From NCBI RefSeq assembly GCF_023111095.1, contig NZ_JALGYW010000019.1:40255-104254 (forward strand): 64,000 nucleotides of DNA. Reading direction: 5' to 3'. This DNA is from Maribellus sp. YY47. Lineage in GTDB: Bacteria > Bacteroidota > Bacteroidia > Bacteroidales > Prolixibacteraceae. Shown in pieces: positions 8,296-16,332 of the stretch. Below the pieces are notes generated by a model that saw only the letters and a list, made by a program, of their open reading frames with translations, was not told the origin of the DNA and did no database searches. Each line of letters begins with the position of its first letter. The stretch's first letter is position 1. Position numbers and translations under genes: made by a program.

Positions 8296-8622
8296 TTAAA
8301 GATGAGATTCATCCATCGATTTTTCAAAAAGGATTCCTCCTTTGTACATTCCTTTTAGGATAGGATGAATTTCTTTACCAAGATCCGTTAAGCTGTATTC
8401 CACTTTTGGCGGAACTTCCGGATAAACCGTTCGACGGATTAACCCGTCAGATTCCAGTTCTTTAAGCTGTTTGGTCAGCATGCGTTCGCTAATATCAGGC
8501 AAGAGTTTAACTAATTCGCTATACCTTTTGTCTCCCTGAAAAAGGTGAAGAACGATGGTTCCTTTTCGTTTACCTTTTACCACGTTTATAAATGTATCAA
8601 TCGGGCAATAACTTTTTTTCAT
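8296..8622 (-). CDS. HxlR-family transcriptional regulator
   Basis: A 108-residue winged-helix protein. It has the HxlR hallmarks: CPI near the N-terminus (Cys6, the redox- or aldehyde-sensing position in characterised members), a recognition segment ISERMLTKQLKELESDGLI, and a wing ending PPKVEYSLTDLG. Length is normal for the family. It is divergent from the quinone-oxidoreductase-like gene at 8759 with a 136-bp shared gap. Regulators of this class usually control the adjacent oxidoreductase and respond to electrophiles; that link here is inferred from position. Confidence 0.9.
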   Translation of the reverse strand: MKKSYCPIDTFINVVKGKRKGTIVLHLFQGDKRYSELVKLLPDISERMLTKQLKELESDGLIRRTVYPEVPPKVEYSLTDLGKEIHPILKGMYKGGILFEKSMDESHL

Positions 8623-8696
8623 TTTTTTTCTTCTCTCAAAGACTTGTAAATACTAAAAACAGCAATAAATGTTCGTATGTAAACCTTTTGTAAGTT

Positions 8697-8728
8697 ATTG
8701 ACAAGCAAATTATTTATCCTGACATTTG
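8697..8728 (+). promoter_or_regulatory. Bacteroidota-type promoter for oxidoreductase gene
   Basis: ATTG (8697-8700), 20 bases, GACATTTG (8721-8728), close to TTTG-N20-TAnnTTTG. The -7 box ends 30 bp before the ATG at 8759. Confidence 0.5.
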
Positions 8729-8758
8729 TACAAAAATAGATAAATTAAAAGACAAAAG

Positions 8759-9760
8759 ATGGTACAAAATAATTCTACATTTAAGGCATTTAGAGTGGAA
8801 GAGAAGGATGGGAATTTCGTTGGTTCTATTAAAGAAGTGGCCTTTAATCGGTTAAACGATAATGAAATTTTAGTAAGAGTACAATTCAGTTCCTTGAACT
8901 ATAAAGATGCATTGTCGGCTTCGGGAAACAAAGGAGTAACCAAAAATTATCCGCACACGCCCGGTATTGACGCGGCAGGTATAATAGAAGAATCGCACAG
9001 TGCATTATTTAAAACGGGTGATAAAGTAATTGTTACCAGTTATGATTTAGGGATGAATACCGACGGCGGATTTGCAGAGTACATTCAAGTTCCGGCAGAA
9101 TGGGCCGTAAAACTACCCGAAAAAATGACCCTGAAAGAGGCCATGATTTATGGCACTGCAGGATTAACAGCTGGAATATCCGTTTTAAGACTTACGGAAT
9201 TAATAAAACCGGAAGACGGAAAAATAGCGGTGTCGGGGGCAACAGGTGGCGTAGGCGCATTAAGCGTTGCTATACTGAATAAGTTAGGATATTCGGTAGT
9301 TGCAATAACAGGTAAGGAGACGGAAAGAGACTATTTAATGAACCTGGGAGCAAAAGAAATAATATTGCGAAGTGAGATCGAAAATTTTGATAAAAAACCC
9401 TTGTTGAAACCTTTGTTTGCGGGGGCAATAGATACGGTCGGAGGTGTCATTCTCGAAAACATTATTAAATCAACCCATTCGATAGGCGTTGTAACTTGCT
9501 GCGGAAATGTTGCATCTCCCAAGTTGGATTTAACCGTCTTTCCCTTTATCCTTCGAGGTGTTACGCTTATTGGTATCGATTCGCAAAACTATCCGATGAA
9601 ATACAGGGAAATAGTATGGAATAAGTTAGCCGATGAATGGAAGCCAAAACAATTAGAATATACCTGCAATGAAATTCAGCTAAAGGATTTACCCCATAAA
9701 ATTGAATTAATGCTCAGCGGAAGATTAAAGGGAAGAACAATCCTGACTTTAGTTGAATAA
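8759..9760 (+). CDS. YhdH/YhfP-family NADPH quinone oxidoreductase (acrylyl-CoA reductase type)
   Basis: A 333-residue medium-chain dehydrogenase. The N-terminal GroES-like part carries SSLNYKDALSASG and HTPGIDAAG, and the Rossmann fold carries VSGATGGVGALSVAIL, the glycine-rich NADPH loop of the YhdH/AcuI group. No structural zinc cysteines are present, as usual in this group. Members reduce acrylyl-CoA or other alpha,beta-unsaturated carbonyls. The gene is divergent from an HxlR regulator, a frequent arrangement for electrophile detoxification. It converges on the TPR gene, with a terminator hairpin between them. The specific substrate is not known. Confidence 0.85.
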   Translation: MVQNNSTFKAFRVEEKDGNFVGSIKEVAFNRLNDNEILVRVQFSSLNYKDALSASGNKGVTKNYPHTPGIDAAGIIEESHSALFKTGDKVIVTSYDLGMNTDGGFAEYIQVPAEWAVKLPEKMTLKEAMIYGTAGLTAGISVLRLTELIKPEDGKIAVSGATGGVGALSVAILNKLGYSVVAITGKETERDYLMNLGAKEIILRSEIENFDKKPLLKPLFAGAIDTVGGVILENIIKSTHSIGVVTCCGNVASPKLDLTVFPFILRGVTLIGIDSQNYPMKYREIVWNKLADEWKPKQLEYTCNEIQLKDLPHKIELMLSGRLKGRTILTLVE

Positions 9761-9810
9761 ATACGCAATTCAATACGTGTAGCCGTTGCACACCCCCAAT
9801 AATTTTTAAG

Positions 9811-9875
9811 CGCCTGTTAAAACTACGAAGGGAAATAAGCTGTTTTTCGCACTTTTAACAGGTGTTTTTATTTTT
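9811..9875. terminator. Bidirectional terminator hairpin
   Basis: CGCCTGTTAAAA (9811-9822) pairs with TTTTAACAGGTG (9853-9864), with one G-T pair, across a 30-base loop, and is followed on the plus strand by a T-rich run. It lies between two convergent genes. Confidence 0.6.
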
Positions 9876-9908
9876 AGTGATTGCCGGATTCTCCTAAAAA
9901 AAGATGCC

Positions 9909-11801
9909 TTAAAACTCGGTATTCTCAATGGCCCGCTGAAACAATTGTTCCTTGCCTCCCTCCTCTTTGTCGGGATACACCTCGCGCAGCTCCCTGTATT
10001 TAGCACGCGATTCTTCTATATAAACACTGCCCGGGTAGGAGTTAAGCATACTGCGATATAAATCCCTGGCTTTTTCTTTTTGATCCAGGTCGTAATTGTA
10101 CAATTCAGCCAACTGGTACATCGCATCGTCACCCAGCAATTCGTAGCCAAAATCATTGACAATGGTTTGAAGGTATTCGGCAGCCAGCGTGTAATTCTGA
10201 TGGCCGATTTCGAGTTTTGCCTTTCGGAAAAGGATGTCATCCACCAGCGAATTGTAGGGGAATTGTTCCTCCAGCGAATCGAGCACCGCCATCGCCTGTT
10301 CGTTCCGGTTCTGGAAAAACAGCAGGTCGGCACGGGCAAACATTTGCAAGGGGACAGCCGTGGTATCCAGGTTCAGGTTGTTCCCGATCATCATCGAAAG
10401 CTCCATGGCATCGTTGGCAGTCAGTTTCGAAGTACTCGCCTTGAGCACATCGAGCTGCGCTTTGGCCCACTTAAAATTCCCCATATAATAACCTAAACGC
10501 GCTTTTTTCAGCTTCACCTCGTCGCCCAGGCTGTTGGCTTTATTTTCGTCGATCACCTGCGAATACAGCAACATAGCTTCCCACGGATCGTTGTTGTACA
10601 GGTGAACATCGGCCAGCTCAGTCTTTAGCTCGCCGGTTTGTTCGGGTTTTAATCCGGGAACAGCGATCCCTTTTTCCAGAACTTCGATAGCCTGCCCGGG
10701 AGCATTCAGGTAAAAAGCTTCCAAATGCGCATATTCCCGCACCAAAGCGAGCGTAGCCGGGCCAAAATGCAAATATTCCAACCCTTCATTAAATTGCTGA
10801 GCCAGTTCTTTTCCTTTTACCGAATCCTCCGGAAAATCGTTGACATACTCCAGGAATGAAGCATTCAGGGTACGAATTAAAGCCTGTGCATAATAGCTGG
10901 TTTCCTCTCCTTTGTCAAGCAAGTACTGATACGCCTTTTTCGCCTCTGCATACTCTTTGTTTCGCAAAGCCATGTCGCCTAAAATGGCAATTTGCTGATC
11001 TTCTTCACCGGTTCGCCGATCAATGGCAATCGACTGGCGCAGGGCACTGGCAAATTTCCGTTCCTGCAACAGAAACCAGATCAACAGTCGGTTGTAGCCA
11101 ATTACATCGGGTTCACTTTGAATGCGAAGGAGAACCTGTTCCCTAAACTGATCGCGAAGCCCGTCGTCGATATCCAAACGCATGGCCGACGACAAACTGC
11201 TTTGAATTCTCGAAAGGTGCATTGGATCTTTTTTTAACAAATTCAGGTAGGCCTCCATCATGTTGTTATAGTCGCGCAAATACAAATAACTGCGCGCCAG
11301 CTCGTAACTAAAATCTTCGTCGGGCATTACTTCAGCCGCTTTCTGGTATACATCGCGCGCCAGCTCAAATTCCTGATCCACCAGAAAAGCATTGGCTACG
11401 AGGTAATAACTCCCCTTGTTGGGCTGAACGTTATCGATCGCCTCCCTGTATTTGGCAGTCGCTTCGTCTTTCAGTCCCTGTGCTTTTAAAACCTGCCCCC
11501 AGTAAATCAAATAATCGGGCCGGGGCGGCTTTTGCTTTTTAAGTTCATCCTGAATTTCCCGGATCGCCTCGTCGTAACGTTGCAGTCCAATCATGCAGGT
11601 TATATAATACCGGTAATACGTACTGTTCCGGGTAAGCTCGTACACGTCCTTTAGCAATGGAAGCGCCTTTTCATAATCCTTTTCGTTATAATATTTTATA
11701 CCCAAACTCGATTTACTCTGAATTTCAGACACTTTATTTTCTTGTCCGAAAACCGTATTCAGGCTAAAAAGGATCAAAAAGGAGAATATAAGGTACTTCA
11801 T
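9909..11801 (-). CDS. Secreted TPR-repeat protein
   Basis: A 630-residue protein with an N-terminal signal peptide (FLILFSLNTVFGQ) followed by tetratricopeptide repeats along nearly its whole length. These include KSSLGIKYYNEKDYEKALPLL near residue 31, PDYLIYWGQVLKAQGL near 95, and late repeats resembling the YfgC/BamD-like outer-membrane TPR type (DAMYQLAELYNYDLDQKEKARDLYRSML). It probably works in the periplasm as a scaffold. No enzyme domain is visible. It is a single gene transcribed toward the oxidoreductase; the lipA gene is divergent 132 bp away. Confidence 0.85.
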   Translation of the reverse strand: MKYLIFSFLILFSLNTVFGQENKVSEIQSKSSLGIKYYNEKDYEKALPLLKDVYELTRNSTYYRYYITCMIGLQRYDEAIREIQDELKKQKPPRPDYLIYWGQVLKAQGLKDEATAKYREAIDNVQPNKGSYYLVANAFLVDQEFELARDVYQKAAEVMPDEDFSYELARSYLYLRDYNNMMEAYLNLLKKDPMHLSRIQSSLSSAMRLDIDDGLRDQFREQVLLRIQSEPDVIGYNRLLIWFLLQERKFASALRQSIAIDRRTGEEDQQIAILGDMALRNKEYAEAKKAYQYLLDKGEETSYYAQALIRTLNASFLEYVNDFPEDSVKGKELAQQFNEGLEYLHFGPATLALVREYAHLEAFYLNAPGQAIEVLEKGIAVPGLKPEQTGELKTELADVHLYNNDPWEAMLLYSQVIDENKANSLGDEVKLKKARLGYYMGNFKWAKAQLDVLKASTSKLTANDAMELSMMIGNNLNLDTTAVPLQMFARADLLFFQNRNEQAMAVLDSLEEQFPYNSLVDDILFRKAKLEIGHQNYTLAAEYLQTIVNDFGYELLGDDAMYQLAELYNYDLDQKEKARDLYRSMLNSYPGSVYIEESRAKYRELREVYPDKEEGGKEQLFQRAIENTEF

Positions 11802-11933
11802 CGTTTTTTTGCTATCTCACAAAAATAACACAGTTACAGGAAGAAGTGTTTTTTTCGGAACAAATTTAGTATTTGAGAGTTTTAAGTCCTGTATTCATTT
11901 TTAAACTGATAACTTTGCTGAAAATTGTTGAAT

Positions 11934-12797
11934 ATGGCACATGAGTTGAACGGCAGGGAACGACTGCCCAAGTGGATGAAGATGAAAATGCCAAAAGGGG
12001 AAAGCTACTCGAAAGTAAAGAACCTTGTCAATACACATGGCTTGCACACCATTTGTACCAGCGGGAATTGTCCGAATATCGGGGAGTGCTGGAACCGTGG
12101 CACCGCAACGTTTATGATACTCGGAAATATTTGTACCCGCAGGTGTAAGTTTTGTGCAGTTCCCAGTGGCAAACCGCTGGCTCCCGACCTGGAAGAACCC
12201 AAAAAACTGGCCGAATCGGTGCGGATCATGGGTGTAAAACACTGTGTGATTACTTCAGTCGATCGCGACGACCTGGAAGATCAGGGCGCAGGAATCTGGG
12301 CCGAGACCATTCGCGAGGTAAAACGCGTAAACCCGGAGACCAAAATAGAGGTGCTGATCCCGGATTTCAGGGGAAAAACAGAATTAATACAACAAGTAAT
12401 TGATGCCGGGCCGGATGTGATTTCGCACAACCTGGAAACCACCGAACGACTGACACCGTTTATCCGCTTTGCTTCGAAATACCGCCGCAGCCTCGACGTG
12501 ATTCGTTATGTGGCCGAAAACTATAAAGTGGCCAAATCGGGCATTATGCTGGGTCTGGGCGAAACACACGACGAAGTTCTGCAAACCATGGACGACTTAC
12601 TCGAAGCCGGAGCCAAAGTGATGACCATCGGGCAATACCTCGCTCCCACCACCAAACACATGCCTGTGGTGGAATACATTACTCCCGAAAAATTTGCAGA
12701 ATACCGCAACATTGGCATCCGCAAAGGGTTTAAATTTGTGGAAAGCTCGCCCTTGGTGCGCAGTTCGTACCGGGCGGAAGAGCATGTAAATGCGTAG
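11934..12797 (+). CDS. lipA: Lipoyl synthase
   Basis: A 287-residue radical-SAM enzyme that inserts two sulfurs into protein-bound octanoyl groups to make lipoyl cofactor. The auxiliary 4Fe-4S cluster motif CTSGNCPNIGEC and the radical-SAM motif CTRRCKFC are both complete, and the C-terminal RSSYRAEE carries the serine that ligates the auxiliary cluster. The ATG at 11934 is used in preference to TTG codons just upstream. A TAACTTTG box at about 11909-11916 may be its -7 element. lipB follows 145 bp downstream, and a lipoate ligase lies near the right end of the window. Confidence 0.97.
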   Translation: MAHELNGRERLPKWMKMKMPKGESYSKVKNLVNTHGLHTICTSGNCPNIGECWNRGTATFMILGNICTRRCKFCAVPSGKPLAPDLEEPKKLAESVRIMGVKHCVITSVDRDDLEDQGAGIWAETIREVKRVNPETKIEVLIPDFRGKTELIQQVIDAGPDVISHNLETTERLTPFIRFASKYRRSLDVIRYVAENYKVAKSGIMLGLGETHDEVLQTMDDLLEAGAKVMTIGQYLAPTTKHMPVVEYITPEKFAEYRNIGIRKGFKFVESSPLVRSSYRAEEHVNA

Positions 12798-12942
12798 GAA
12801 AGTGATCAGTATGCAGTCGCAGTTGACAGTTTTACAATTTAACAATAGAACATTTAGCAAATAAAAAGTAAAGGAGTTATTGAGTAAACGAGTTCATAAA
12901 ACTCGAAGCTCGTGGCTAGTAGCTAGTAGCTAAAACAAAAAA

Positions 12943-13611
12943 ATGGCAAATTTTAACTACACCGATCTTGGATTAAAAGAATACAAAGCCTGTTGGGATT
13001 ACCAGGAAGAGAAGCTTCAGGAAATTATAAACACCAAAAGAAGTACCGGGAATCCGACGGCAGAAAATCATTTTATCCTGGTGGAACACCCACACGTTTA
13101 CACCTTGGGCAAAAGTGGCGACGAAGCCAATATGATGGCCAATGCCGAATTTTTGAAAAAGATTGAAGCCACCTACTTTAAGATAAACCGTGGTGGAGAC
13201 ATTACGTATCATGGTCCCGGACAATTGGTGGGTTATCCGATTATCGATCTGGAATTTTACAAAATCGGTATACGCGAATACATCGAAAAAATGGAGGATG
13301 CCATTATTGCCACCATTGCTGAATACGGTTTGGAAGGAGGACGAAAAGAAGGAGCCACGGGAGTATGGTTGCAGGCCGACCATAAAGTTCGCGCCCGGAA
13401 AATCTGCGCCATTGGCGTGCGGGTGAGCCGCTATGTTACCATGCACGGTTTCGCACTGAATGTCAATACCGACATGCGCTACTACAATTACATCAATCCG
13501 TGTGGATTTGCGTCGTCGGCAGTTACATCGATTCAGCAGGAGCTGGGTAAAGAAATTCCGATGGATGAAGTAAAATCAGTGATCAGCGGGAAATTCAACG
13601 CCATTTATTAA
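12943..13611 (+). CDS. lipB: Octanoyl-[acyl-carrier-protein]:protein octanoyltransferase
   Basis: A 222-residue LipB enzyme that moves octanoate from acyl carrier protein to lipoyl domains. It carries the family motif RGGDITYHGPGQLVGYP, the catalytic lysine in ARKICAIGV and the catalytic cysteine in NPCGF. It forms a pathway pair with lipA directly upstream. The 145-bp gap between them holds a low-complexity tract with repeated GCTAGTA units (12915-12932), also seen as related words at 6460-6640. Transcription from the lipA promoter is likely, since no internal terminator is seen. Confidence 0.96.
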   Translation: MANFNYTDLGLKEYKACWDYQEEKLQEIINTKRSTGNPTAENHFILVEHPHVYTLGKSGDEANMMANAEFLKKIEATYFKINRGGDITYHGPGQLVGYPIIDLEFYKIGIREYIEKMEDAIIATIAEYGLEGGRKEGATGVWLQADHKVRARKICAIGVRVSRYVTMHGFALNVNTDMRYYNYINPCGFASSAVTSIQQELGKEIPMDEVKSVISGKFNAIY

Positions 13612-13686
13612 AGCGGGAAACAAGGTCGAAAACCGAATTTTCTTTATTTCACCCCTCTGTCATCCTTCTGGTGACAAATGACATAT

Positions 13687-13703
13687 CCCCTGAAATTCAG
13701 GGG
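13687..13703. repeat. Perfect palindrome CCCCTGAA-A-TTCAGGGG
   Basis: Eight-base perfect arms around one base, 75 bp after lipB. There is no T-run on the plus side. It may assist 3-prime-end formation of the lipA-lipB transcript. Confidence 0.5.
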
Positions 13704-13710
13704 AGAATAT

Positions 13711-13737
13711 AAGAAAACCCCGCGGCAAGCCGCGAGG
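13711..13737 (-). terminator. Intrinsic terminator of the DUF1080/SusCD operon
   Basis: On the minus strand CCTCGCGGC-TT-GCCGCGGGG forms a very stable hairpin (one G-T pair), followed by TTTTCTT. It lies 11 bp past the stop of the DUF1080 gene. Confidence 0.8.
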
Positions 13738-13747
13738 AATTATTTGA

Positions 13748-14476
13748 CTAAAGCTCTTTAATTTTAATTACGCGAAAAACAGTAAGGCCGCCGTGGTCCT
13801 GAAGACCGATGCCACCTTTTTTTGCCGCGCCATAGAATTCTTTATCCTTCCATTTTCCGGCTTCTTTTTGTGCTTTCCATTCATCGCTCCACAGTTCGTA
13901 TTCCACTACTTTTTTACCGTTCAGCCAGTGTTCCACATGTGGGTTATTTACCACGATGCGTGTTGTGTTCCACTCGCCAAGAGGTTTTACTTCGGCTCCA
14001 ACCGGCGCCTGCATCGAGTAGTTTGCCCCGGTGTACTGCGAATCGTCTAGTTTTGTCGGCCAGCCTTTGTCATCCAACAACTGGTATTCCGGACCCGATT
14101 CGTAGATTTTATCCACATTGGCTTCCTGAACGTGGTAAAAAATTCCCGAGTTGCTTTCGGGTGCAATTCGCCACTCTACGTACAATTCGAAGTTTTCAAA
14201 CTCGTCTTTTGTAACAATGTCGCCACCGTGATCTGACCCAACACCTGAATTGTGTAATTCACCATCGATGATTTTCCAGCCGGTAACTTCTTCGCCTTTA
14301 AACTTCTTCCATTTGTCGATGCTTGTTCCATCAAACAACATGATCCACTCATCAGCACTTTTTTCTACCGTGATCTCTACTTTTTCAGCAGAACTCTTTT
14401 GAGTAGATGAATTACAGGAAACCAGCAGGCTACAGGCACAAGCTGCAAATAAAAATGAAATAAAATACCGTGTCAT
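13748..14476 (-). CDS. DUF1080 (3-keto-disaccharide hydrolase-type) lipoprotein
   Basis: About 242 residues, starting at the ATG at 14476 (MTRYFISF), which places a lipoprotein cysteine at position 21 (LLVSC). The remainder is one DUF1080 domain, a concanavalin-like fold with the family signatures WIMLFDGTSIDKWK, ELHNSG, NSGIFYHVQE and GEWNTTRIVV. Family members act on 3-keto glycosides made by Gfo/Idh/MocA dehydrogenases. It is the last gene of the SusC-SusD operon, so it probably acts on the sugar handled by that pair at the outer membrane or in the periplasm. A further in-frame start at 14521 would spoil the signal peptide. Confidence 0.88.
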   Translation of the reverse strand: MTRYFISFLFAACACSLLVSCNSSTQKSSAEKVEITVEKSADEWIMLFDGTSIDKWKKFKGEEVTGWKIIDGELHNSGVGSDHGGDIVTKDEFENFELYVEWRIAPESNSGIFYHVQEANVDKIYESGPEYQLLDDKGWPTKLDDSQYTGANYSMQAPVGAEVKPLGEWNTTRIVVNNPHVEHWLNGKKVVEYELWSDEWKAQKEAGKWKDKEFYGAAKKGGIGLQDHGGLTVFRVIKIKEL

Positions 14477-14547
14477 AATAATTTGTATTAAAAAAGAACT
14501 GCATGGCCGCTTCAAGTGCAACCATGCAGTCTTTCAGTGTATTAAAT

Positions 14548-16317
14548 TTAATTGAGCGTGGGGTAGAAAGTTCCACCCCAGTCTACGTTCTGTTCAATGT
14601 TGCTGTTCAAGTCGATTACCTCTTGCTGAATAGGGAAGAAGTAATACTTTTCGGGTACCGAAGTAACTTTTACACCGGTAAAAGGAATCTGATGTACAAT
14701 GTATTTGAAATCAGCCTCGGTAAGTGCGTTTTCTTCCGCCTTAACTTTTGCCTCACCAATAGGCATTTCGCTACCATCTTCGTTAATAGCAATGGCCTCA
14801 ACACCGTGTTTGGTTTTTCCATCCAGGCGATCGAGCATACGCAAACGACGCAGGTTCCAGAAACGCATGTCTTCGAAACAGAATTCGATGTTTCGTTCTG
14901 CAATAATGGCTTCACGTAATTCTTCGCGCGTAGCTGCTGTAATACCGTAGTTGCCATCGTCGCCTGCCTCGATACCGGCACGCTCCCGAATTTCTTTCAA
15001 AATACCCAGCGCAATATCCGATTTCCCGGTTTCATTAGCCGTTTCAGCATAGTTCAACATTACTTCGGCAAAACGCATTACAATAAAATCGATATCGTAT
15101 TGCTGCACTTCAGATTGCAACAACGACAGGTCGCTGCCTTTACGGATAAAAAATCCGCTGTAGCTATCGAGGTTGGTCGAGTTGATTTTGGCGGCCGGGT
15201 TGGTTCCGAAATCGTCCAACACATCGGCAATACCCAGCGAAGTGTACTGACGGTTACCCGCTTTGTTGGATACTTCGTAAGTCGATGCATTCCAAACAAT
15301 CGATTTGTCAAAACGCGGATCGCGGTTTTCCCAGTAGCCTTGCAAAAACGCTTCATCGGTTTTGTAGTATTTCCCGGTTGGGTCGTTATAAGCTTTACCA
15401 TCTTTCATCGGGAACTCCTGAATAAACTCCCAGGTTGGCACCGCCCAGGCGTTACCACGGCTTTCTGAACCAGGACGCACACCGTAATCCCAGTTGGTTA
15501 CTTTATTGGGGTAAGTATTAATTACCGCAAAAACTACCTCGGGACCACGCTCTACCAGAAAAATATCTTCGTAATTTTCGGTTAAAGCATATCCCAGATC
15601 TTTCAGCTTGTTGTAAGCTGTTTGGTTGGCAGTAAACGCATCGTCCCAATAACTGTTATCCCATGGGTTGCCCGGATTAAACTGAGGAGAGGCTTTGTAA
15701 AGCAACACTTTTGCTTTAAAAGCGCTGGCAAAAGATCCATCAATCTTACCGTAATCCGAAGCTGATTTTTCAATTTGTTCGGGCAGCAGGCCAATGGCGT
15801 CATCTAAATCCTGGATAATAAAATCAAAACATTCTGCAGTTGTATTCCGCTTAACATACAAATCGTCGGTGTCTTTGTTTTGCGGAATTTTAATATAAGG
15901 AACACCACCGTGGTATTTCACCATGTTAAAATACACATAGGCACGCAAAAATTTGGCCTGTCCCATGGTATTGTCTTTTACATCCTGCTCTAAAGTACTC
16001 TTATCAACTTCCAGAATTGCCTCATTAATCAAACGAATGGTTTCGTAATCCCACTCTTTGTAAGAGCTATTGGTAATCGTTACCATATCCTGATAAAAGT
16101 GGATGCTTCCCAACTGTTGCGTTTTCTCATCGAGTTGCGAATTCCAGTTGCCAAAAACATCGGCATAAATGTTAGCCATATAAGCCTCAACCAACGACTC
16201 ATCGTCCCAAACCAGGTCGGCGTTATAATTGTTAATGTTTTCAATATCGAGCGTATTGCAGCTGTTTGCAAAGAACAGCATCACTGTTGCAGTAAGTATA
16301 TATGTTAACTTTTTCAT
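14548..16317 (-). CDS. SusD/RagB-family outer-membrane nutrient-binding lipoprotein
   Basis: A 589-residue surface lipoprotein with signal peptide and lipidated Cys20 (FFANSC). The SusD_RagB domains are recognisable by the TPR-like helical N-terminal half (RLINEAILEVD, AKFLRAYVYFNMVKYHGGVPY) and the C-terminal IVMRFAEVMLNYAE and ALTEAD segments. It caps the SusC barrel encoded immediately upstream (15-bp gap) and captures oligosaccharide or another large ligand. The pair forms the core of a polysaccharide-utilisation-type locus. The ligand is inferred to be a glycoside because DUF1080 and oxidoreductase genes surround it. Confidence 0.96.
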   Translation of the reverse strand: MKKLTYILTATVMLFFANSCNTLDIENINNYNADLVWDDESLVEAYMANIYADVFGNWNSQLDEKTQQLGSIHFYQDMVTITNSSYKEWDYETIRLINEAILEVDKSTLEQDVKDNTMGQAKFLRAYVYFNMVKYHGGVPYIKIPQNKDTDDLYVKRNTTAECFDFIIQDLDDAIGLLPEQIEKSASDYGKIDGSFASAFKAKVLLYKASPQFNPGNPWDNSYWDDAFTANQTAYNKLKDLGYALTENYEDIFLVERGPEVVFAVINTYPNKVTNWDYGVRPGSESRGNAWAVPTWEFIQEFPMKDGKAYNDPTGKYYKTDEAFLQGYWENRDPRFDKSIVWNASTYEVSNKAGNRQYTSLGIADVLDDFGTNPAAKINSTNLDSYSGFFIRKGSDLSLLQSEVQQYDIDFIVMRFAEVMLNYAETANETGKSDIALGILKEIRERAGIEAGDDGNYGITAATREELREAIIAERNIEFCFEDMRFWNLRRLRMLDRLDGKTKHGVEAIAINEDGSEMPIGEAKVKAEENALTEADFKYIVHQIPFTGVKVTSVPEKYYFFPIQQEVIDLNSNIEQNVDWGGTFYPTLN

Positions 16318-16332
16318 TTCTACTTCGTTTTT